From: Enterobacterales bacterium
GTDB taxonomy: Bacteria > Pseudomonadota > Gammaproteobacteria > Enterobacterales > Kangiellaceae
Assembly: GCA_030949565.1 (NCBI GenBank)
Contig: JAUZSK010000051.1
Coordinates: forward strand, 1-64,000
DNA: 64,000 nt
Direction: 5' to 3'
Below the pieces are notes generated by a model. That model was not told the origin of the DNA, made no database searches, and saw only the letters and a list, made by a program, of their open reading frames with translations. The position numbers and the translations under genes are program-made. Positions 58,545 to 64,000 of the stretch are shown here, piece after piece; positions within the stretch are counted from its first letter, which is position 1, and the number at the start of each line of letters is the position of its first letter.

Positions 58545-58891
58545 ATGAATACAAAAAAAAATACCTATGTATGGTTCTGCTAGGTGCATTCGTCTCCTTA
58601 TCAGCGGCCGCGGCTAGTCCTGCAAAAACAAAAGTAGGCGCATCAGCCCCTAAAGCCAATAAAGCGATGGGAAAAAGAAAATGCATTAGAAATGGTGGTA
58701 CATTTTATGAATATGCAGACGGTCGAAAGATTTGTGTACCTGCCAGAAATAGCACCGCAAGAAAACCATCTCCATCCGATACTCTCAAAATGAGCGATAA
58801 GAAAAAATGCTGGAAAGCGGGCGGCGTTTGGATCACTAAACCCGAGCCCATGGGTACTTTCTGTATGAAAAAGTTGAGTGCTATGCGGTAA
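58545..58891 (+). CDS. Small exported Cys-containing protein, start frame disturbed by an A9 run
   Basis: The body, in one frame, reads CMVLLGAFVSLSAAAASPAKTKVGASAPK, then two CxxxG units: KRKCIRNGGTFYEYADGRKICVPAR and KKKCWKAGGVWITKPEPMGTFCMKK. Each unit is a short K-C-x-x-x-G-G-x-(F/W) ... C module. ATG 58545, preceded by AGAGGA, is the natural start but enters the wrong frame at A9 (58553-58561); one more A (or two fewer) would give MNTKKKYLCMVLLGAF, a good signal peptide. The only other start in frame is TTG 58520. Family not recognised. Confidence 0.65.
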
Positions 58892-58940
58892 TATTCCATT
58901 CGCTCAATTTATAGTTTAAAAAATAGATTTTAATTACTCA

Positions 58941-58977
58941 CCCACGGAGAATTTATTGTCTCTGTGGGTTTTTATTT
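58941..58977 (+). terminator. Rho-independent terminator
   Basis: CCCACGGAGA (58941-58950) pairs with TCTCTGTGGG (58959-58968), followed by TTTTTATTT. It ends the small exported protein gene. Confidence 0.88.
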
Positions 58978-59025
58978 CCTTGTGTTGCAAGATTCATGAC
59001 AAGCACTAGTTAACCAATTGATTTA

Positions 59026-59400
59026 TCAGCAGTTTAAACCTAATTCTTTTTGCTTTTTCTTAGTTAATCCCAAATAAACAATCCGGTAAGATTCCTTTAA
59101 ATAGTAAAACAATTCTTCTTTTTCAATTGTCGAAAGATCAGATGACAAATCATATCTCTGTATCCATTTCATGCCCCGATTCGCAAAATAAGGTGCAGGA
59201 CAATAACCTTGTTTATGACTCAAAAAATAATAATTCTGCTCCGATGTTTTAAAGGTAACAGCGGCGCCTTGCTTCCTCTCCCAACCGCCAATAGCAAAAA
59301 CTTTTCCACCGACCTTCCAAACATGGGCTCCACCCCACAGAACCACATGGCTAGTAACAGCCAAACAACCACAGAATTCGTTAAATTCATTATAAGTCAT
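59026..59400 (-). CDS. MmcQ/YjbR family protein
   Basis: 124 residues matching the YjbR (CyaY-like fold) family: VVLWGGAHVWKVGGKVFAIGGW, then AAVTFKTSEQNYYFL and the late APYFANRGMKWIQRYD. A C-terminal helix LFYYLKESYRIVYLGLTKKKQKEL follows. Members may bind DNA, but no physiological role is settled. It follows an exported-protein gene by 18 bp on the same strand. Confidence 0.85.
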   Translation of the reverse strand: MTYNEFNEFCGCLAVTSHVVLWGGAHVWKVGGKVFAIGGWERKQGAAVTFKTSEQNYYFLSHKQGYCPAPYFANRGMKWIQRYDLSSDLSTIEKEELFYYLKESYRIVYLGLTKKKQKELGLNC

Positions 59401-59418
59401 AGGCCAAATATCGCCGAC

Positions 59419-59859
59419 CTAAACTAATTTAATCTGATCAACTGAATCAACCTTTATATGGGTTTGGAAATAATATTTTCTATTTTTTCTTTGCCTTGAC
59501 ATAAAATAAATCGTTACTCGTTTGGCCACTCCAGTCACTTCAATCATTTTATCAACAAATAAAACTTCTGGCTTTCCAGCATATTTTTTAGTTAATTCTT
59601 CAATAATATTGGGCGATAACTCAATTGAAATATTACGCCGATCACGGTAGTCGTGCTCAGTATTAAGATAGATAATGCCTCCGGAAATGCCCGTTTCCTT
59701 GACTAAGAATCGAAAAGTACCCTTAACGCCTTTAGGGGCGGCGGCTTCCGTTTTTGCAATTAAATTCATCACGCTAGCAATATTGGGACTGGATTTTTGG
59801 CTTGCTGATGCTTGGTAACTAGTGATAATAAGAATGGTGGCGAGTAGACGATATATCAT
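59419..59859 (-). CDS. Exported hypothetical protein
   Basis: 146 residues with a signal peptide (MIYRLLATILIITSYQASAS). A beta-rich mature domain includes GTFRFLVKETGISGGIIYLNTEHDYRDRRNISIELS and VDKMIEVTGVAKRVTIYFMSR. The last part (ECTGVAKRV... HIKVDSVDQI pattern) resembles small OB-fold periplasmic proteins, but this is not firm. It is in the same direction as the YjbR gene. Confidence 0.6.
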   Translation of the reverse strand: MIYRLLATILIITSYQASASQKSSPNIASVMNLIAKTEAAAPKGVKGTFRFLVKETGISGGIIYLNTEHDYRDRRNISIELSPNIIEELTKKYAGKPEVLFVDKMIEVTGVAKRVTIYFMSRQRKNRKYYFQTHIKVDSVDQIKLV

Positions 59860-60161
59860 TTTTTGTTTCCATGTTATTTTATTTTAGATGTTTTAAAATC
59901 GAGCGGAGCCACTCTATTCTAATATATTTTTACTGAATCGCGAAATCTATCGTTCATTTCAAACTATAAAGAAAAGCATCACAATATATTCAGCTTTGAA
60001 ATATAAGACGAAAGGTCACTTTATGGATCAATTAAGACTTAAAATAGTCAATAAAACCACTAAATAGCCTTTAAATCTAAACTATTACTGGAATGAGATA
60101 AATTTACTTGTTACACTCGACCGAACCATCTAAAAAACATGATTAGCTAAGGGCGTAAACT
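59860..60161. other. Divergent intergenic region before phaR-like gene
   Basis: About 300 AT-rich bases. No repeat, hairpin or confident promoter was found. Confidence 0.4.
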
Positions 60162-60635
60162 GTGAGCAGCACAAGAATTATAAAAAAATATCCCAATCGC
60201 CGTTTGTACGATACTCATGTCAGCAAATATATTACTTTAAATGACATAAAAGAGCTTGTGATGCTGCATCAAGACTTTAAAGTCATTGATGCGAAAACCA
60301 ATGAAGATCTCACGCGTTGTACCTTGATGCAACTTATCGCAGAAGAAGAAACCAATGGCAATCCCATTTTAACTACTGAAATACTTAAGGAATTTGTGTG
60401 TTTTTATGGTGACTCGATGCAAGCGATGATGAGCCGTTTTTTAGAGCATAGCGTTAAGCTATTTTTAGAGAATAAAGCCGGTCTAAAAAGTCCCTTAAAT
60501 GCCATGCGGGGCGTTAATCAAACAGCTCAAATGCATGACATCGTCAAGCAAAGCTTACATAAGTTCGATCCAGTCGATATCGATGATAACCATCACAGTA
60601 AAACGCTTGCGCAGGCCAAAATTCAGCAAGCTTGA
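60162..60635 (+). CDS. phaR: PhaR-like polyhydroxyalkanoate synthesis repressor
   Basis: 157 residues with the PHB/PHA accumulation regulator DNA-binding domain at the N-terminus: IIKKYPNRRLYDTHVSKYITLNDIKELV. An accumulation-associated domain follows (FKVIDAKTNEDLTRCTLMQLIAEEE and the FVCFYGDSMQAMMSRFLEHSV segment). In PHA producers it represses phasin genes and binds granules. No PHA synthase is in the window, and this family also occurs in non-producers. Start is GTG 60162. Confidence 0.88.
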   Translation: MSSTRIIKKYPNRRLYDTHVSKYITLNDIKELVMLHQDFKVIDAKTNEDLTRCTLMQLIAEEETNGNPILTTEILKEFVCFYGDSMQAMMSRFLEHSVKLFLENKAGLKSPLNAMRGVNQTAQMHDIVKQSLHKFDPVDIDDNHHSKTLAQAKIQQA

Positions 60636-60827
60636 TTGATATTTAAATCTAGAGCTGGATTATACTTTCGACATCTATACCCGTTACCATTTGCATCGAG
60701 TCTTCTAATAAAACGCCCATTGGCTATGCTAGATATTATTCGGTTCCCGATAAAGTAACTCGGGAATGGCGGATATCGAGGCCTATTTTCATAAAAACAA
60801 ATCTTTAATCTGACCTTGCATTTAAGT

Positions 60828-61379
60828 TTAATTGCGCCCGTAATAAGCCATTATAGAAGCTTTAGCTAATTGGTTCGCATTCAGGTAATAACCGACCAGT
60901 GCCGGTCCCGCTTTTTCATCCAGCCCTAATTTATCCACCTTTAACGCATAAACCGTAAAAATATAGCGATGAGATTTATCACCCTGTGGTGGGCAAGCGC
61001 CACCAAAACCTGATTGGCCAAAACTGGTGATGGTCTGAATGCTGCCTTTAGGAGCCTTGCTGTTTTCACCGCCACCAGCACCCTTGTCTAAATGATTGAT
61101 TGAAACCGGTATATCAAAAATTAGCCAATGCCACCATCCGCTACCGGTCGGAGCATCCGGATCATAAACCGTTAGCGCAAAACTTTTTGTTGCTTCTGGC
61201 GCGTTTTTCCAAGCCAGTCGAGGTGAAATGTTTTTTCCGGAACAACCAAAACCGTTGAAGACTTGTTCATCGGAAAGTTGACCTTGAATATCAGGGCTGG
61301 TTAAAACAAATCCTTGAGCGGCACACGACTGCATAATAGAAACAAATAACAAGGCTGATAAGCTTATCAGTTTTTTCAT
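60828..61379 (-). CDS. YbhB/YbcL family Raf-kinase-inhibitor-like protein
   Basis: 183 residues with an N-terminal signal (MKKLISLSALLFVSIMQSCAAQ). The PEBP fold is recognisable by KNISPRLAWKNAPEATKSFALTVYDPDAPTGSGWWHWLIFDIP and the later GQSGFGGACPPQGDKSHRYIFTVYAL. The binding pocket DPDAP and GxCPP are intact. Periplasmic members bind small ligands; the target is unknown. It is followed on the same strand by nothing within 190 bp. Confidence 0.9.
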   Translation of the reverse strand: MKKLISLSALLFVSIMQSCAAQGFVLTSPDIQGQLSDEQVFNGFGCSGKNISPRLAWKNAPEATKSFALTVYDPDAPTGSGWWHWLIFDIPVSINHLDKGAGGGENSKAPKGSIQTITSFGQSGFGGACPPQGDKSHRYIFTVYALKVDKLGLDEKAGPALVGYYLNANQLAKASIMAYYGRN

Positions 61380-61454
61380 AATGTTCTCCTTTTAGATATG
61401 ATAAAGCATTAAACCAATGATAAAGTAACAATTACTAACATCCAATTAAACCAT

Positions 61455-62213
61455 CTAACCGGTCATTTTATCCAATAAAATAGTCAATAGTTGCTGCATA
61501 AAATCAAAATAGGGCGAGCGAAATAAATAAACTAATAATACACTGACAATAGACCACGACAAAAGACAATTAATAAATGGCATTTTATTGGCTTTAATAG
61601 ACTCTTCTTTCATGCTTAACCATAATAATTTTGTTTTAGCAAGCGCAAACCAGATAAGCAATGCCAATACCACCAGAGCGAGTAAAAAATTACCCGCAAT
61701 CTGCTGGTCAATTTGAACCGCCGCCCCAATTAGAATCCCCGGGACCAGGTAAAAAGGAGCCCAAATAAGGGCTGACGTCATATTGACCCAAAAAAATCTT
61801 TTTCGGCTCATACCAGAAAGCCCTGCAACCAGCGGAATAAAAGCTCTTACTGGTCCGATAAAACGACCGATAAAAACACCTGCTGATCCATATTTATCAA
61901 AAAAATCTTCACTTTTTTTTACCAATACCTGATGCTTTTCAAAATATGGCCAAGCTAAAATCTGCCTTTTATAGCGTATACCAATATAGAAACTCAGTGA
62001 CTCACCAATAACCGCACCAAGGTAGGCTGATAAGACCACAGGATAGAAGCTGAGTAGATCCGCTCCTATCAGTCCTCCAACGCCGACTAACAATACCCAA
62101 CCAGGAACAAAAAGACCAATAATTGCCATTGATTCCGAGAAAGCGATCAGAAAAATAATGAGCAATGCCCAAGTACTATTTTGCTGCATAATTTGAAGCA
62201 ATGAGTCAGTCAT
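61455..62213 (-). CDS. DedA family membrane protein
   Basis: 252 residues. The DedA/VTT core reads FVPGWVLLVGVGGLIGADLLSFYPVVLSAYLGAVIGESLSFYIGIRY. It continues with FFDKYGSAGVFIGRFIGPVRAFIPLVAGLSGMSRKRFFWVN, which carries the F-x-R-F-x-G-P-x-R motif of the reentrant loop. DedA proteins flip undecaprenyl phosphate or phosphatidylethanolamine and support envelope integrity. It lies 16 bp downstream of the DUF3667 gene, so they are probably cotranscribed. Confidence 0.92.
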   Translation of the reverse strand: MTDSLLQIMQQNSTWALLIIFLIAFSESMAIIGLFVPGWVLLVGVGGLIGADLLSFYPVVLSAYLGAVIGESLSFYIGIRYKRQILAWPYFEKHQVLVKKSEDFFDKYGSAGVFIGRFIGPVRAFIPLVAGLSGMSRKRFFWVNMTSALIWAPFYLVPGILIGAAVQIDQQIAGNFLLALVVLALLIWFALAKTKLLWLSMKEESIKANKMPFINCLLSWSIVSVLLVYLFRSPYFDFMQQLLTILLDKMTG

Positions 62214-62229
62214 AAAAAATATTTACACC

Positions 62230-63459
62230 CTAGGCTTGATAGGCACCCACTACAAGCGCAAAAACAAATCCAAAAATTAGCAGAATAAAATAGATAAATC
62301 CCATCGCCATGGACTTAATGATCGTAATTTTCCAAGACTGTTGGTAGAATCGTTTTACAGCTATAAAAATATAAAGAAAAATCCAAATTAAAGTCAACGA
62401 TTTAATCAATGAAAAAAATAGGCTTCCCTGTTGCAACAACCAAGTATCACTAGCAATTAAAACCTCTTCAAGTTTCAATGAAACTAACCGAGTAATCAAC
62501 AATAAATAGGCAAATGAATGGTTATGTAGAAGAAAAATCAAATGCTCGGTGTAATAGCGTTTGGAAGACATATAAAATAATTTTAGAATAATCCCAAATA
62601 ATGGTAATAAAATAAACATCATATAAGGCAGTGATTCTATAACGCTCTCATTCAAAGGTTTTGGATTTTTTTTCCATTGGTTTATTTTTGGCTCAATGAC
62701 TGTAAGGAATGTTTTAAAAATACCATCGTCTAATTTATCAAGGCCGATAAATTTTTGCGTTTCATCATCCCATTCAAGGCTTACTGATTGATCGATATCC
62801 TCCTCATTACTTGCTGAATCCTTTTTACGGATATGTTTAGCCTCTACCAGATTATTATTGGCTGTTTCTATAAATACTGGATCTTTGGCTTGCTTTGTAT
62901 CCTTTAAACTGTAATTAATATCTTTCTTGCTTTTGGGAATATCTTCAACCATTTCCTGATTCGCTTGAATAATAGCTGGATCGGTTTCTGAGTTATTGCC
63001 AATCTTTGCTATATCACTATCAATGTTAGTTGCTGTTTTAGCCACTTCATCGCTGATGGTAACGCTGTTATCGAACTGTATTACTGGGTCAGGATTGATG
63101 CTTTTTATAGTAATGATTAGTAAAAGACTAGTAATCAGGTAAAGACGAAAAGGCAATACATAATGGAAACGCCGACCTTTAATATATTCCAGACTTAATT
63201 TAGCGGGTTTGAAAATTAAAGGGATAATGGAATGCTTAAGTCTTGAATCATAGCCCAAGGTATCATCTAGCAATTCTTTGATAACTTCACCAAAGAATTT
63301 AATCATGCTTTTTGATGATTGACCACATTCATGACAAAAAAGTCCCGACAAGGCGGTACCACAATTAGAACAGGCTATTTGTTTTGACGTTTGCTTTTCT
63401 GGTGTTGTCGATGGCCCTTCATTGACCGAAATATCATCTGAGGTAGCAGTTTGATTCAT
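62230..63459 (-). CDS. DUF3667 family membrane protein with zinc ribbon
   Basis: 409 residues from ATG 63459; a TTG at 63498 would add 13. A zinc ribbon (CSNCGTALSGLFCHECGQ) is followed by the DUF3667 signature FFGEVIKELLDDTLGYDSRLKHSIIPLIFKPAKLSLEYIKGRRFHYV. Then comes a helix (LPFRLYLITSLLLIITI), a long charged linker and four C-terminal helices. Function unknown. The linker is unusually long and rich in Asp, Lys and Asn. Confidence 0.87.
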   Translation of the reverse strand: MNQTATSDDISVNEGPSTTPEKQTSKQIACSNCGTALSGLFCHECGQSSKSMIKFFGEVIKELLDDTLGYDSRLKHSIIPLIFKPAKLSLEYIKGRRFHYVLPFRLYLITSLLLIITIKSINPDPVIQFDNSVTISDEVAKTATNIDSDIAKIGNNSETDPAIIQANQEMVEDIPKSKKDINYSLKDTKQAKDPVFIETANNNLVEAKHIRKKDSASNEEDIDQSVSLEWDDETQKFIGLDKLDDGIFKTFLTVIEPKINQWKKNPKPLNESVIESLPYMMFILLPLFGIILKLFYMSSKRYYTEHLIFLLHNHSFAYLLLITRLVSLKLEEVLIASDTWLLQQGSLFFSLIKSLTLIWIFLYIFIAVKRFYQQSWKITIIKSMAMGFIYFILLIFGFVFALVVGAYQA

Positions 63460-63598
63460 AAAAGGATGGTCCGTAACAATATCGAGACTTAAATTCAAGA
63501 GATAACATCGCCGGATGATACGACATTAATGCCTTATCTACAAATTTCTGAAGTGATTAAAATACCAATAAGCTTAAAAAACATTTTATGCAGTCTTT

Positions 63599-64000
63599 CT
63601 AGCTAAAAGGTAATCCAAACCGAAAGATGGCCCCGCCAGCAGAGTGATTACTTGCCCGGATATCGCTTCCCAGTAGTGCTATTAACTTTTTGCTAATCGT
63701 CAGACCTAAGCCAATGTGTCGCTGGTCATCATCCACTGCCTTGTCACCTCGATAACGAGCATCGAATATGAAGGGGATATCTTCTTCAGCAATGCCCTCT
63801 CCGGTATCCTGAATACTGATAATGACTTGCTGACTTGAATCGGCCTTTTGTGCGCGTAATATTATTTTTCCTTTATTTGGTGTATGCCGTAAAGCGTTCT
63901 CCAGTAAATTGGTTAAAACTCTTTCAAGCTTTGCGATATCCGTAGTGACTCTGAGTGAGTCATCTGCAATATCAATGACCAGTTGGATGCTCTTTTTATC
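63599..64000 (-). CDS. Sensor histidine kinase, C-terminal part
   Basis: 133 residues are visible, with the gene entering from beyond the right edge. All HATPase_c boxes are present: N box LERVLTNLLENALRHTP, G1 DTGEGIAEEDIPF, F box IFDARYRG, G2 HIGLGLTISKKLI, then the terminal GGAIFRFGLPFS with TAG at 63599-63601. The dimerisation/phosphoacceptor half and sensor domain are outside the window. It does not overlap the DUF3667 gene. Confidence 0.9.
   Translation of the reverse strand, partial: DKKSIQLVIDIADDSLRVTTDIAKLERVLTNLLENALRHTPNKGKIILRAQKADSSQQVIISIQDTGEGIAEEDIPFIFDARYRGDKAVDDDQRHIGLGLTISKKLIALLGSDIRASNHSAGGAIFRFGLPFS

Overview
The window is chromosomal DNA of an AT-rich gammaproteobacterium. 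Gene content and order fit a marine Oceanospirillales/Kangiellaceae-like organism, but the genus cannot be fixed from sequence reading alone. Supporting blocks are parC-parE-cpdA-DUF1249-nudF facing a methyltransferase and tolC, pilT-pilU diverging from yggS-proC-yggT, DUF4426/rdgB/hemW, erpA with bactofilin, and pcnB-folK-deoxynucleoside kinase-panB-panC. No rRNA, tRNA or CRISPR array was seen.

Layout. 1-4.4 kb is a decayed area: an IS66 transposase remnant abuts a PAS-GGDEF diguanylate cyclase that is itself split by a 1.78-kb IS1634-type element with visible target duplication, followed by a broken HDOD gene. 4.6-11.1 kb (minus) holds topoisomerase IV, cAMP phosphodiesterase and ADP-ribose hydrolase. 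11.3-18 kb holds tolC, the twitching ATPases and the proline/PLP homeostasis genes. 18.4-24.5 kb holds a dynamin-like GTPase, DUF4426, a sigma-factor operon ending in an 18-residue-repeat DUF3106 protein, an outer-membrane protein and a GST. 24.6-29.8 kb holds rdgB-hemW and glpT-glpQ.

30-38.9 kb is the most unusual part. It reads as a chromosomal integron cassette array on the minus strand with no integrase in view. At least seven attC-like hairpin sites separate single-gene cassettes (CPBP protease, DoxX-like, TolB-like, BrnT/BrnA, GyrI-like) and three copies of a short repeated cassette. One attC is split by a complete group IIC intron with its reverse transcriptase.

39.3-64 kb returns to backbone genes: an RluA-type synthase, erpA, a DUF6776-bactofilin ORF, a ClC channel, a cysteine synthase beside YeeE/YedE sulfur transporters, pepB, the pcnB-panC run, DUF4105/DUF3015, acs, a PhaR-like regulator, DedA, DUF3667 and the C-terminus of a histidine kinase.

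A cross-cutting observation: many conserved genes (parE, yggS, yggT, hemW, pepB, pcnB, DUF2071, DUF4105, DUF3106) carry frame breaks. Several map exactly to a one-base excess in an A or T run. This looks more like insertion-biased assembly error than biology, but reads are needed to decide. Coordinates for such genes span the whole reconstructed gene.
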